Below, one piece after another: positions 38,601-51,672 of a stretch of DNA of 64,000 bases. Source of the DNA: Phalacrocorax aristotelis (Eukaryota > Chordata > Aves > Suliformes > Phalacrocoracidae); contig NC_134279.1 of the NCBI RefSeq assembly GCF_949628215.1, positions 76,948,830 to 77,012,829 of the forward strand. The letters are read 5' to 3'. The stretch's first letter is position 1, and every line of letters begins with the position of its first letter. The notes under the pieces are model-generated. The model saw only the letters and a program-made list of their open reading frames with translations, did no database searches and was not told where the DNA came from. The position numbers were made by a program, and so were the translations under genes.

Positions 38601-39787
38601 GAAGACATATAACACAATCGCATTTTAAAAATAGGGTGGGATTACTTTCACAGGACTTCGGAACACAACAGTTACATGTTTTAGGTTTCAGCTAGTTACC
38701 TTAACCTCTCTTTGTATTCAACAGGGAGAAACAGAACTGAACAGTAAGAAATACTTACTTTTATATGCCCAGCTTAGAATAAAATGGAACAACTTCTGCT
38801 TCTCAAAAAATCAGGAGTGCTTTTGGTGACCAGCTAGGAGTTATGATGCTAACTCTAGAATGATTACATCAGGATATATAGCTAGATTTCTGACTTTCTT
38901 GCTTTTTATACACTTTCAAAAGTTAGTTCTTATCGCTATCTTATTAAAAGAGTTTATGCATATGAAGAAATGACTTGAAATTTTATTCATAACCATCTGA
39001 AACTGCTTTTTTTCTTAGTTCATAAAGTTCTGGTGCTTGAGTTTGTTTGCATTTATTTCCTCATTTCTGTGTAAAAATTAGAAGTCCATACTACATATAA
39101 AGTTTTGCAAATGGTTTCTCTTGCTGTAGTACCAAATATCATCACCCATGTCGTACACTTCAGTAATTGCTGGATATTTGACAAAAAGATAAAACATATC
39201 TACTAATATTTATAAAATACACTTTATAAATGAGATAAAATCTATGGGGAATATTAGAGACTTATGTCTTTGGAGCAGGCTTGAGAAGATACATATTTGG
39301 CAAGCTTCAGAGTAATTTGAGAAGTGGAAATCATACAGTGTTATCTTGTTCCTCCCCTCTTCTAGTTTTATACAATGCAGGAGATGAGGCTCTTTTTACC
39401 AATGGAAACTATGGTTATTTGAAATTTAATTAGTATTTTGTTTTAAAACAAACTTGTGGCCTTGTAGGATGGGTTTAGTTCATTTTTTTCCATTTCATGC
39501 TAGTAAAATTTGTGTGTGAGCTTCTAAACTAAGCATAGCTTTAACTTATACAGTCATTTTGGAAAGCAGAATACCTTGTTACATCAAATAAAACACATTC
39601 ATGTAAGATTAGAAAAATTAGACATTGCACAGCAGGTCTTCATGAGTAGCATAGTTCTAAAATATCTCAACCAGAAATTGCCTTTGGATAAGTGGATATT
39701 TCTCTGGCATCATACAGTCATGGAAAAAAATGCTTAACTGGTGCTGGGAGCAGACCAGAGTATAGGACTCTTCTGTCCTAAACTTCT

Positions 39788-39875
39788 GTTTCCTCCTTGC
39801 TCCAGGCATGTATGACAGAGAAAATGGGTAATACTTTGCACGACACATTAGATTTAAATGATACATTAAAATAAT
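39788..39875 (+). repeat. Copy A of a dispersed direct repeat
   Basis: The 29-base stretch 39787-39815 (tgtttcctccttgctccagg and onward to catgtatga) matches 41377-41405 with a single mismatch, 1590 bp away in the same orientation. Weaker similarity continues to the right (gagaaa, ggtaatactt versus ggttactgctt, and a later cattaa). The family is not recognised. Confidence 0.55.
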
Positions 39876-40244
39876 TCTCTAACCACTGGATAGGGAACCA
39901 TACTTGTCTCAGTCCCAGTGAATATTGCATTGTTTGATTGAGTATCTTTCAATGAGAAAGATGGAGAATACTAAACTAGCCAGGAGTTTGTGATTATGGT
40001 CCTTATTTAGGAGGTAAGAGCTATAGTTTTGCTTTTCCTGAGGCTTGCAGGCAGATGTGAACTTGTGGACCCAAGCACCATCCCTAATCAATTATTGTAA
40101 CATTTTATCACAATTAAATATTTATAAGATTTACACAATACTCCAGTTTTTAAGATTTTTAATCATGATCAGTGTTCTCTTATTGATGCTACTCCACAAA
40201 CCGACATGAACACTGCATTTCCATATAAGAAGTTATATACATAC

Positions 40245-40270
40245 ACACACATATATATGAATATGTGTGT
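40245..40270 (+). repeat. CA/TA/TG microsatellite forming a 10-bp hairpin
   Basis: ACACACATAT and ATATGTGTGT are exact inverted repeats around a six-base loop, inside a CA/TA-rich stretch. Palindromes of this kind arise naturally from alternating purine-pyrimidine repeats. Confidence 0.65.
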
Positions 40271-41377
40271 AGAGTTATGCAATGAGTGTCATAATAGATT
40301 TTGTATTGCTTTCTGCATCATTGGGTTTGTAACTCTGTGTTTACTCACCATTTTTCAAAGAAATGCTAAGTATTAAACAAAAATTTTTGGTACTCTGATC
40401 ACCATAACACAAGGATCTTCTTCCTGGAATAAAAAATAACTTAGACATGGGAGAGGTATTTGAAAACCCAAAAGATTTATTCCATTGATGTCAGTTTCAC
40501 TATATAAGCAGTTAATTTTCTCTGAAACTTATGCTTTCTATATTCTATGTCCCTTTAGAGCCACTCATATTACCTTTAGCTTTGATTAACCCAAATTTTT
40601 ATATCCCATGTGTGCTTTTTGCCTCCCTGTCTCTCAATCCTTTTCCCTAGAGATAGATAATTAACATAAAATTAACTCTAATACAGGTTGAGAGCATTAA
40701 TAGCTTTACTGGGATTTTGCACTGACAAGAAAAAACTTTAAAATAAGTTTTTTAACACAGAGAACAATACAATAATGAATCATTTGCTTATTCAAAATAC
40801 CTCTAAGATATTACTTATAAAAATGTCTTTATTGTTGTAATGTGAAACAGTGATCTTCTATTTTGGTAAACAGTTAGAAGTCAGTGCACACTAAGAAATC
40901 CATGGATAAAATTATATAAAGAAGGTCCTTTTGTTTGTGCATGTGAATATCCTTTCTGTCTAGGGACACTGGGAAGTCCGAAAGGACCATAAATCTTAAT
41001 TCGTGTCTTTCTTGCTTTTTGCATTTTTTCCTCAAAAATCTTATATTGAAATGCTCATTTGTGTTCACTTCTCCTCGTGAATCCTCTAAGACTGTAAACT
41101 TTTCCTAAAGGTCCAATACCTTTCCATCTACCCCATAAATTACAACTCCCTTTTAATGAGTTAGTGTTATAATGAAGACTCACTGGCAATGCAGTGTATT
41201 TTAATAGACAAATTACTCTAAATTAAGCTCTAACCATCTGTTCTGTTCTCATTTATGACTCTAAAAAGAACATATTTTAAAATTATATCATTTAAAAATA
41301 ATGTAAATGATTGAAGTCTGCAGTAAGGCTTCTGCATATTTGTTCATTCAGTGTAGCATACTTATGGTAATAGTGAT

Positions 41378-41465
41378 GTTTCTTCCTTGCTCCAGGCATG
41401 TATGAAGGAGAAAGCGGTTACTGCTTGATACAATAAATTTGCAGTTATTATGACGCATTAAGTAT
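41378..41465 (+). repeat. Copy B of a dispersed direct repeat
   Basis: This is the partner of the copy at 39788-39875. Only one base differs (C to T) in the 29-base core ending gctccaggcatgtatga. The flanks diverge with small indels. It could be a local segmental duplication or two insertions of a short unknown element. Confidence 0.55.
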
Positions 41466-44400
41466 GTCAAAAAAGATATTTTACTCCTAGAGAGTTACAC
41501 TGAATGTAAATCTCTGTATCGGAGCATCCTGATGGGATACCTGGAGGCAAAGCTTTGGCTAATTCTGCAACTTGTAGGGGGTTAAGGATATCAGAGACAT
41601 TAAATGCTGACAACTGTAGTTTTAATATGCTGGGGAAATGGAGCTATTCCATATCGCTTTCTGTATTTGTGAACAGTTATGCCACCACCAGGGATCTCAC
41701 CAGGATTTATAGAGAAAGAACATGCTGATAGCTATTTAGTGGGAAAGCAGTGTTTTTTTTTCTCCTGCAGACTCGTTCAGTAGTAAATTGTGGTACAGAT
41801 TGATAGAGCAGCAAGGAAGAGAATAGAAAAGACATGGTATTCTTAAAGAATGCAACTGGAAGTCCAAGTAAGTCCCTTTTCCTCCCATCGCCTCTCTGCT
41901 CTACCAGTGTCCTCCGTGTTTTAACAATATCGCATTATATACTTGTACTAATCTTGTAAGTGAGATAACTTTATTACTGTTGATTTTGACTTCAGAATAA
42001 ACATCATCAGTCTAAGAATATTTATCTCTGACTTCATGTGATTGTTGCATTTGAATGGGAGGCCACCTGTGGAAGTGTCTGAGACAAGTATTACTTACGA
42101 TGCAGGGACACCTTTTCTCCTGCAAAACTGGGCAGGTTTCTGGTCTTACTGAAACATAAAACAAGATCAGCTGAAACTGAGAACTGAATCTGACCTGCAG
42201 GTTGTCACCATATTCAGTTTGCAGTTTAAAAGGTAGCAATTTCGCCTGGGCCAAATAACCAGGCTGCCTCTCTAGAGACAGTGAAGAGTGTGACAGGGTT
42301 GTTTCTTCTGTGTGTTTTTAAACAGGATGAATTTCCTTCTGGAAGTGTCACTGTCTATGGAGACAGCCCGTTTAAGGCAGGCCAGATGCTACGCTGTTAG
42401 ACAGCTAAAGTTAGACGAGAAGAACGTCAAAGTTAACATTTACTCATAGCATTCCATTTAACATCTCCTTTTCAATCATTTATAGAATGACATCAATGAT
42501 TATAAAGGGAACATCTGCTGATGTTTTTAGGAGGTATTAAGTTTGGAATGACTAATTTAGTCATATAATTAACAGAAATATGGTTTGTTTGGCAGAATAG
42601 GAAAAACACACTGTAGAGATACTGATGATAATTGTGAAGGCCAGTAATAGAAATCAAAATGTATCACTTTAGTACATTACATGTCTGAGTCTGTCGTTCC
42701 AAAGTAAGTGCCTCTTAAAACCAGATGCTCCCTCTGCAGTATTTGATGTGTTTTTATAATGGATATACAAAGCAGATATTACATCTTTTTGTTATCACTA
42801 AGCACCAAGGTCAAACGTGGTAAGTAAGCAATGGTTTCAGAGTTTTAATTATATAAAAAGTAATTCTGTTTAATTCCTACAGAAATGTGTCTGCCTTTTG
42901 GGGATTTTCTGGAGGTAGCGTTTCAACATTGGCCATTTTTTGCATTTGTCAGCAGATATAAATTTAAAGTGTGTTTTATTTTTAATCTTGTAAGTATTAG
43001 GAATGTAATTCAGATCTTTGGTTTGGCTGAGGGTGTACTGGAAGGATAGTAATGCATGTATGTGGCTAGTTTTCACACTTGAGCATAATGGAACTTTAAC
43101 AAAGATGTTCCTTCTCTAGAATGTTAATCACTGGAATTACATGATATATTAATACAGGACAAAAAGTGATTTTACTCTATCTAAATAAAAGCTATTGAAC
43201 TTTCATTTTTTAAAGTATTAAAATTTTTGTTTCCAGAGTATTTGGAATTTATTGTTTTCCAGTTGTTCATTTATTATTTAATATATGATTTCATTTCGTT
43301 CCATTCAAATTTATAAACTAGCCTTGTGACACTGAGCACTTTCCAGTATACAGTTAAGAGCTGTGATTAAAGCTGTTTATCTGTGGTTCATTCTTTTCCA
43401 TTTTCTACCCCAGTGTTTGTAGTATTTAGTTTTGCCAGGCTTTTAAAATTTATTTTATTTCATGTGCTTTATTCCGGAAAAATGCTAAGAAATACATCTC
43501 GCATTTGGGAAAAGAAAGGGAGAAGCCTTCCCTCCTCTTACTTTTCAGAACTTCCCCATAGACTTTTTTTTTCCCCAGTTATTTTCACCTTGCAAATGAA
43601 GTTTTCGTTCAGTGTCATAGAACTCCCACTTTTGGCGGTTCTGACTGTCTGATACTGTTCCACTCATCCCAGGAGGAACGGATTCTTGAGCAGAGTGAAG
43701 GTGAGGAGTTGAAACTTCATGGCAAATGAATCTTCTTATCTTATTCCATAATTTATACTGTGAATATTACTGCTATCTAGATGTAAACCTTTGCTATACA
43801 TGTGTGCATATTCAGAAGAATTAACCGGCAGATTTTTTCCTCTGTGGGAGCTGATCATCTGCTCTCACAGCTCTTTGTCATGCAGGATTTCCTGGTGAAA
43901 AGGAGACTGATCTGAAAAGCACATTACAAATGGAGAAGAAGGAAATAGGACATTTTCAAAATTACTGAAGAGCGATTCTTTTCTTTTCTAGAATTTGGTT
44001 CACTAGCAATGGTTTAACTATACAACTTAATGTGTATTTTTTCTTTAGTGGAAGTTTTTTACTAGAAGAGAAACCAAGTCTAATTTTCTTCCTGTCTAAA
44101 TTTTCCACTTGTATTTAGGAGGTGATAGGTTTGGGGCCATAGTGGCTATTACTGTTCCTTTCTGTGCCCTCTGAGAGCTCAAACTATGAAATGAAGCCAA
44201 AGCTGCAGCTGCAGCAGCAAACATGCACTTTTTTAATGAGAAACATCTTGCTGTTTTCCCCTTCCCCACAGTAAAATTTTGCATAAGATGAAAAATAACA
44301 TATTGTGTTACAAATAGGCTACAACCTATTAACATTTAATTTTGTAGTAATAAAATTAAATACAGGTATTACAGATTTTTTCATGGGTTTTGTTTTTTGC

Positions 44401-45637
44401 ACATATTGCACATGTGCCATTGAATTACTACTATACATTCAGAAGGAAAAATACCTTCTTCTGTCTTTTCTGTAAGTTAAGTTCTTATTCTTCAGTTTTA
44501 AATTAATATTTTCAACTGATGTCAATTTTCTACACAAGTATCATCCTGATACAAAATTTCAGTACTATTTCATGCAATACTTCTATATAAACAAGGCTTA
44601 GATTCAGTGTGCTGTCATGTCAGCTTCATGTACTTCAGTTTTATTAATTCTAACATTCGCCCATTGAAGGGGTAATGATTTATTGTGTGTGGAAATTCCA
44701 CAATACCCTATTTTGCTTTGACAGCTGTATTTATTCCAGTGAGTTAATTAATGGGAATCCCAGTTGTTAAGATGATTTTTTGATGTGTCGACAAAACCCA
44801 AAGAAACAGCTGACAACCACACACTTTGGTTTCAGGCAGAAAAAATGGTTTCTTTCCTTTTTTTTCCCCTGATCTTCACTTATAGAATACAGGGATTGTC
44901 CATTGGAAATAAGAATGGATCCAGGCAAATCTTTCCACTGCACTTTAAAATCCATTTTTGTAATAGTTTCTTTTTAAAGATTTGTCTATAATATTGCTAA
45001 ATAAAAAAAAAAAACCCAGAAACAGTTGAAGCTAAAATAATTCTATTATTTTCTTAGCTGAGTTACTTCCCATGGTGAATTAAGTGATGTGATTAAAGTG
45101 ATTAATTTTCTTTCATAGTGTCCTTTGTACAGCAATCTATGATCTGAGATGTAGGAATCTTTAATCTAGCAGCTAAAGACATAACAAGATACAACTATGG
45201 CTAAAAGCAGGAGGCAGAAACATTTAAACTGGCAATTAAATGTAACTTTTAAAACCAGGATGAATCTGACCTTATTTTCGAGCATCACTACATCAGGGGC
45301 AATTCGTAATTGACATTCCTTTTCATGGAAAGTGACAAATTCATCATCATTTAGGATCTTGAAATCAAAATTAGATCCTTTGGAAAAAAACGTTCTGTAG
45401 CTGAGTCAAAAAATAAGATTGGTAATGTTAATTTATGGTAAAAAGAAAAAATAATAACTTCCCAATATGAAATAGCAAGAAATTCTTTGGTCCATGTTAT
45501 TTAGAAGCAGGATAATAAGATTATAGTGGATTCTTCTGGTCTTAACAGTCTGTGGATCTACAAGAAGCTGCTCAAAGAATACATGATATGAGTACAAGCA
45601 GGGTACAGAACATTTTGAAATGAAGGATGACATTAGG

Positions 45638-45745
45638 GAGGCAGTCTGGTTTAGCAATTAGTGCATGGATTCACTAGTCAGAAATTCTACATTCTATTCC
45701 CATATTTGACATTGATTAGCAAGTCACATTAGGACTTATTATCAA
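45638..45745 (+). repeat. Old tRNA-derived SINE-like fragment
   Basis: The order 'ggcagtctggtttagcaatt-agtgcatgga', 'tagtcagaaattctacattc', 'tattccca', 'gacattgatta', 'caagtcac' follows the head of the amniote MIR-like SINE (gtctagtggttagagca, gggttctattccc, ttgggcaagtcac). It is strongly diverged. The family assignment is from memory of the consensus. Confidence 0.45.
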
Positions 45746-45884
45746 AAGTCAGATATGCAGCTGATCATCTAATTAAGATCATCATACTATTAGCATAACT
45801 GCATTTGCAAATCATGCATGCAGAGCTTTAGCCTTTGTTTAACCTTGATCTGTGATATGAAAGCAATCTGTATTACGGACCGAT

Positions 45885-46210
45885 AGAACCCTCTTATTCC
45901 ATGATTTGAGCAGCTCACAATTTTTAATGTATTTATTCTCATCAGAGTCTGTCAAACTGGTTATTATTTATCCCCATTTTAAGAAAGTGGAATTGCAGCA
46001 CAGGAGTATAAGGTTCTGATTTCCAAAGATACTTAGGCATTTAAAGATGCAGATAATGAATTAATGAAATTTTCATAAGTCCCAAAGAAGGTCACATCCT
46101 TAAGTCCTATATACATTTTAATAACATTTTAAGTTCCTAAATCGCTTTAGAATTTGGTTCTACATCTTGTGAGGGTCTATGAAGCCTAAGTCCAATTGGA
46201 AACTCTCTCT
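45885..46210. repeat. Old interspersed repeat remnants (MIR-like 3' part and an unnamed amniote repeat)
   Basis: 'ttgagcagctcacaattttt', 'aatgtatttattctca', 'ttatccccattttaagaaag' and 'attgcagcacagga' echo the widespread amniote sequence ending in a 'tccccattttacagatgggg' motif. Then 'tccaaagatacttaggcatt', 'taaagatgcagataatg' and 'attttcataagtccc' follow the order of another common reptile and bird repeat. Both are very worn. Names are withheld because none can be confirmed by reading. Confidence 0.45.
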
Positions 46211-46290
46211 ATGTTAGCAAGTAACACAGACCGATATCAGCAGATTAATAACATGAAACAGTGTGTACTAAGGATCTGGCATTTGCACAT

Positions 46291-46364
46291 TTCAGGGGCC
46301 TTTAATGTTGAGCAAGTTCTAGACATGTTCAGGGGGCTTTAATGCTGAGCAAGTTCTAGACATG
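46291..46364 (+). repeat. 37-bp tandem duplication, two copies
   Basis: Unit 1 (46291-46327) and unit 2 (46328-46364) each begin ttcagggg, contain gagcaagttctagacatg and differ at two positions only. They are exactly adjacent. The duplication is young relative to the surrounding worn repeats. Confidence 0.95.
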
Positions 46365-49300
46365 CTGTGGACTGAATGCTTGTCAAAGCTCACCTTCTAC
46401 TCACTTTCATTCCAAAATCCAGTTTGTGTGGGGCTCCCAGACCAGTCCATAATATGAATGAAAACATAATAAATGGAAATGATCACGAAATTCTCTTGAA
46501 AAGATCACACCTGAGCTAAAAAGTTGATGTAGACTTACTCTGTGAACCTTAGAACCAAAACAATAATTGTATAAGTAATTGGATTCCTGTCTGCAAAGGT
46601 GGAGAATATTGATGTCTTTGCTTGAAAAGATAGTATTAGTAAACAGATTTGGTCATCTGAAAAGTACAGTAAGATTGCAGCTCACTGAAAAGCTGGATAG
46701 AAACAGTTAAAACTAACTTGAGAAGGGATGTACTTGATTTATGGAAGGTTAGCCAACTTAACAAAACAAAATACTTAGCACCTGTCCAAGTCTGAAAATA
46801 TTGCTGTGTTCTGGGATTATTTTAATAAACATTCTGAATCTCTCTTGGCCAAGTTTATGAGAGAAAGCAATAATTTTCCATCCACTGTATTGCCCTCACA
46901 TTTTCATGAATTTTCCTTATGATGAAAAAATGAAAGAAGAAATGTCTCATTTCAATGTTACTAAGTATATGAGTAAAATGAAATGCATTTATGAAATTAA
47001 ATACGCTTCCATTCAATAAGGTGAAAGAGAGATTAAAGTCTCTAAGAACAAATATGATTGAGAGTTTCAGCATGGTAAATATTTCAAAGATCTCCTGGAA
47101 TTATTAAATCCACTAACTTCTGTGTTATTCGTTTGAATGAATTAATTTTGTCACTCCTACATTTTCCAGAAAAATATCACGGACAGATGAGAGGTGCTCT
47201 CTGAACTTATATTTCTAACCTAAATATTTTTTCCAAAATACGACATGAACTTTTATCACTGTGCATATGAAAAAAATCCCAAAGAAAAACAGTCCACGTG
47301 ACAACTGCAGGTATACATGATTTTCTAAGATATCTAGATTTCGTCCCAGTTTTTCTTGTGCTTTGGTAATGCTGACATGCTTAAGTAATAAATACACATG
47401 AGCATTACTCAAGAGAGGTCAGGAAAAGAATGCAGGAAAAAGAGAAGGTTCATTGTTACCCTAATAGCCTTTTCATGCCCTGAAATATTTCCTCAGAGTT
47501 ATAAATACAGGATATAAACAACAGATATTGAAAACACCCAAACAAATTTAGTAGGGTCAGAGGTTAGTAATGCAACATAAAAGATCTATATGGATCTCAG
47601 GCAAAAAAATTACTTCTTTGTATCTGGATTTTATGTATTTATTTATTTTTAGGACCCCAGGTATGAGATAACTATAGCAATTTTCTAGTACTTTCTTGCA
47701 ATGTTCATGCAGTGAAAAGATGTCTTAATCCACATCCTTTCCCTATGTCTCTGACTGAAAATTTAGAGCCTTGATGACTTGTACCAAATACTGTGATGAC
47801 TCAAGAGAGTCTTTTTTCACTCTAGAAAATTAAGATACTTCTAGAGGGTTTCCAGATGTTACTGCCAAAAGGATTTGTGATATCCTAATATGTCCATTCA
47901 GAGTCTGCTAGTCTGATGGATAAATTGAAAGAGGTGGGCTTATAAAAGTATACTCCCCTTCCTGTCTCTCAGTACTGTGTGTGCAAAACATCTCAGCTGC
48001 CCTTTTAGTATAAATACTACCATGCTTATCACATATTTCCATTTACACTATTAGTATAGCTTGGCAGGAAATTTACAAGGTCCAAACCTAATACTCCACA
48101 TTAACTTGTCTAAGAAAATGTTTTTAACTAAAATATCTATAGTTTTTCTTTATAAATGGTGAGAATACTCACAGTTTACTTTTGTTTATTTTACAACATT
48201 TCCTGGAAATTATTCTCATGGTGTCTCTTCCCCTCCAGTTTTACATTTGTCAAGGCTTCCAGATTTGGGAACAAGGTTAATTTTTTTTTTAATGACTTCC
48301 TATTTGTTAGTTGTTATTGACTCTTCTGTTATGCAGAAACAATGGTCTTGTAAACACCTGGGAAAAAGAAGACTACTTATCAACAACAGGGCTTCCTAGG
48401 CTGCTTATCTATACCTGTTCTCTTGGATGAAATTAAAAAATTTTAAATTTAAAAGAGCACATATAATTTTTGTGTTCTTCTGCCACAGACTTCTGTTCTA
48501 GTATCTCTAGAGATACTGAACAGGTGGATGTAAAATGTGCAACATTTTCAATGTTCTCCAGTCTTGTTTCTGAAACCACTGTCTTGGATTTCCCTTGAGG
48601 AATGGGAAGACTGGGAAGTGAAATGAAGATGTCTACAGATCCTACAAACAACTATTTATGGAGACATTTGTTACTTTTTACTAAACAGTCTGTATCTCCT
48701 CAGAAATATATGGAGCTTATGAATGGCTGTTATAACGCAAAAGCTGGAGCTGGTAATCTGTTGGAAAGACTCCTGACAAAGCACGTGTCTTGCTTGTTGC
48801 AAAGGAGATCTACAGCCAAGCCTCAGAGGTCAAGGAGAGGGTACATTCCTAGAGACCCAGAGGGAGACTGTGTGAAGGTTGCTGCAACCCAGGAAGGCAG
48901 TGCAAATTGCTGGACTCCAAAGCATCTGGAAGGAGAGGCTCATTCTGAAAGGAAATAGAAAACAAGGGGAAGATTTGTTTTCAGAACTTCTATTTATCTG
49001 CATCATCCAGAAGATCTGGTTGTCTATGTTCGAAGAAAACATAGCAATTAGAATTACTTCAGTGTTTTGGGGTATGCTCGTTCTACAGATAAGATTGGCT
49101 AGTACTACCTCAAGGCTCAGACCTCCTCAAAGTACCATCAAAACCTCATAAAGGCAAATGTTTATATATAAGCTTTCTGGGATGGAGGGCCTCTCTTCTG
49201 TATTTGGAAATGACTACAGAAGTATTAGTAAATTATCCCTGGTGTAATATATTTGGCCAGTCCTGCTGGTAGAAGGAGACAAATAGCTACTATAATGGAC

Positions 49301-50779
49301 TAGAAACCATGGAAAAATAAGCTTGCTGTTTAAACTCTTGAAATTGATCTAATTTGTGATGACAACAAGTCTCTGGTTAGTACAAGAGGTTTAAGAGCAC
49401 ACTCTAATACAGTTTTCTGTTTCCCTCAATTTTTGCCTGCTTTTCTATTTCTAGATGCTAAAATCAAACATTTCAGTTTTCCAGGGAAGCACCTATCATA
49501 TAATATACACCGCAAACAAGGTATATTTTCTATTCTGTTTAAGACATAAGTATAAAAACTGTGTTTCAACATTACAAATTCTGAGACATGTGGGCCCCCA
49601 TAGAGTGAGCCAAATTCTCTACTGTCTTATATCTTCAAACAACCCTAGTACAATCCAGGGAAATAAATGCATAAGCTTTAGGACTAAACTATCAACAAAA
49701 GACATAGATCTCGGTAAACTGAGCATAAACCATTATGCATTTCTTAACCCCCTTCCCTTCCTGTTTTGGGATAACTGGCAGTATTACTGAACATGAGCTG
49801 CAATCCAGATACCGCATTCTTTGCAGAAGCATTGTAACTTACATCCTAGCTGCACGGTCTCTATTCAGCAAAGCTGCACCATACTTTGCTTTGCTAATAT
49901 CTGTTGTATTACACCAGCTAGCTGAGATGCCAATGGATTGGTGTAAGAGAGTAAGGGTTGGCAATAAATGTAATTCTGATTGTCTCATTTGCCATATTTG
50001 GTGGGACTTTGTTGAGGTGTCCGACAAAGAAAATGTGTAAATAATTTGATATTGTGAAATTATGGGATTCCCGTGATAATGGTTTGGGGTTTGTGATATA
50101 ACATGCCCAGACTCACCTTCAAAAATTACTATGCAGTTCACAATAGATTTTACAAATGGTTGGTTTTTTTTCAGAAATATGTTATTTTATTTTATTATGG
50201 TGGGAAAAAGGCCACTCGGGCATCACTGTCACCATTGTAAGCACCTGTAAAGGTAGCTTCTAATGTTAAAGATTGGGAAAGATTGACTTACCTGCAAATG
50301 CAAGGACATGACTGTATTTATATCAGTTTTTATAACACAGGGACAATTATTAAAGGAAAAAATATTAATATTGTTGCTGGGGATGAGCCAACATTTGGCA
50401 GATTGATGTTTCTGAGAATTCTTTCACTGCCGGCAGCACAGTATCTCTGACTGTTTTACTCACAATCTATTTTGCCAAAAGTTACTTAGCCAAGAGAAGT
50501 GTCAAAATCACCATTAAGGATAAAGACATCTGCTTCTGCATTAGAACAGCAGGGAAAGCAAACGCTGAAATAGTTTTCAAAATAGTGAACATGAAAAATA
50601 GGAGACAGAACAGAAAAGAAATAAACAGAATGTTGATAACTATCAAAGGCTTGTTTAGAGAAGTTGCAGAGGAAGACTTCAGGGCTTCCAAAAAAGGCAA
50701 AGGATCCACACTTGAAAAAAGGTAAAGGCCTTTTTCTTTATATCATACTAGAGTGTGCTATGAACATATAGCACTTGAT
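46365..50779. other. No gene recognised
   Basis: AT-rich. The 118-codon frame at 48602-48958 and the 111-codon frame at 49455-49790 were read for motifs and none was found. No repeats were identified. Confidence 0.5.
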
Positions 50780-51672
50780 GAAACAGGGTACCCTTGGCAA
50801 ATTTGATGACAATACTGAATCAGCAGATTGGCCAACAGGACAACGAATCTGCTTTCCAGGCAGACCTTCATAATTTTGAGGAGGCAGCCAACATCAAAAA
50901 CTTCAACAAGGAGTCCATAGTTCTGCCCCTGGGGCAAAATAACCCCACATGTCAACTCCGGATGGGAACTGACTGGCTGAATAGCAGCAACACTGAAAAG
51001 AACCTGTGGATTACTGTGGATGCCAAGCTGAATGAGAGCAAGCAGTGTGCTCTCATCCTGAATAAAGCAATATGCATACTGGGCTACATCAGGACTTTCA
51101 AGGTCAGCAGACTGAGGGAAGTTGTTACGCTCTGTACTCACCATTGGTGTGGCCACACTGAATACTGTATTCAGTTCTGAGATTCCCAAATCAAGAGGGA
51201 TGTTGAGAGACTGGAGAGGGTGCAGCGGAGGACTATTAAGACAAGATAGACTAAAGTATATGGCATATGAGGAGAGGCTGAGGGATCTGAGCTTGTTTAG
51301 TCTAATGAAGAGGAGGTCAAGGGCAATCTGTTAACAGCCTGCAATCACTTGAAGCATGCTTCTTGTCGGAGACAGCAAAGCCAAAACTCCGCTTGGTAAT
51401 GGCAGATGATGTAGCAAGGGAAAACAGCCACAGATTGCACCTTGGGAGGTTCAACTGGAGGAAGAAAAACTTTTCCACAAGGGGTGTGGTGCAGCACCAG
51501 AACTGGTTACCCACGGAAGGGGTGGCAATGTCTACTCTTGGTGTTTTTCATGACTCAGCCATGCAAAGGCTGAGCTGACCTGACCTAGTTAGGTGACGGC
51601 CCTCTCTCGATAAGAGGTTGGACAAGAGATCTCCAGAGGTCCCTCCCAACTCGTGTTTCTATGATTCTATAT
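50780..51672 (+). mobile_element. CR1 LINE, 5'-truncated 3' end
   Basis: Sense is plus. The first part encodes the ORF2 C-terminal region (ANIKNFNKE, LPLGQNNPTCQLRMGTDWLN, KNLWITVDAKLNESKQCALI, HTEYCIQF). Then come the 3' phrases 'gagactggagagggtgcagc', 'tatgaggagaggctgaggga', 'cttgtttagtctaatgaaga', 'aagaaaaacttttccacaag' and 'gagatctccagaggtccctc', and the tail 'ttctatgattctata'. A stop at 51178 and lost segments show it is dead. Confidence 0.93.

Larger units (their letters stand above)
38601..45637. other. No gene recognised; one dispersed repeat pair
   Basis: Strongly AT-rich, with frames under 90 codons. The direct repeat pair at 39.8 and 41.4 kb and the CA/TA hairpin at 40.2 kb are the only structures seen. 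Confidence 0.5.

Noticed and set aside
48602-48958. 118-codon plus-strand frame
   Set aside because: It was read for motifs and none was found. A neighbouring frame on the minus strand overlaps it.
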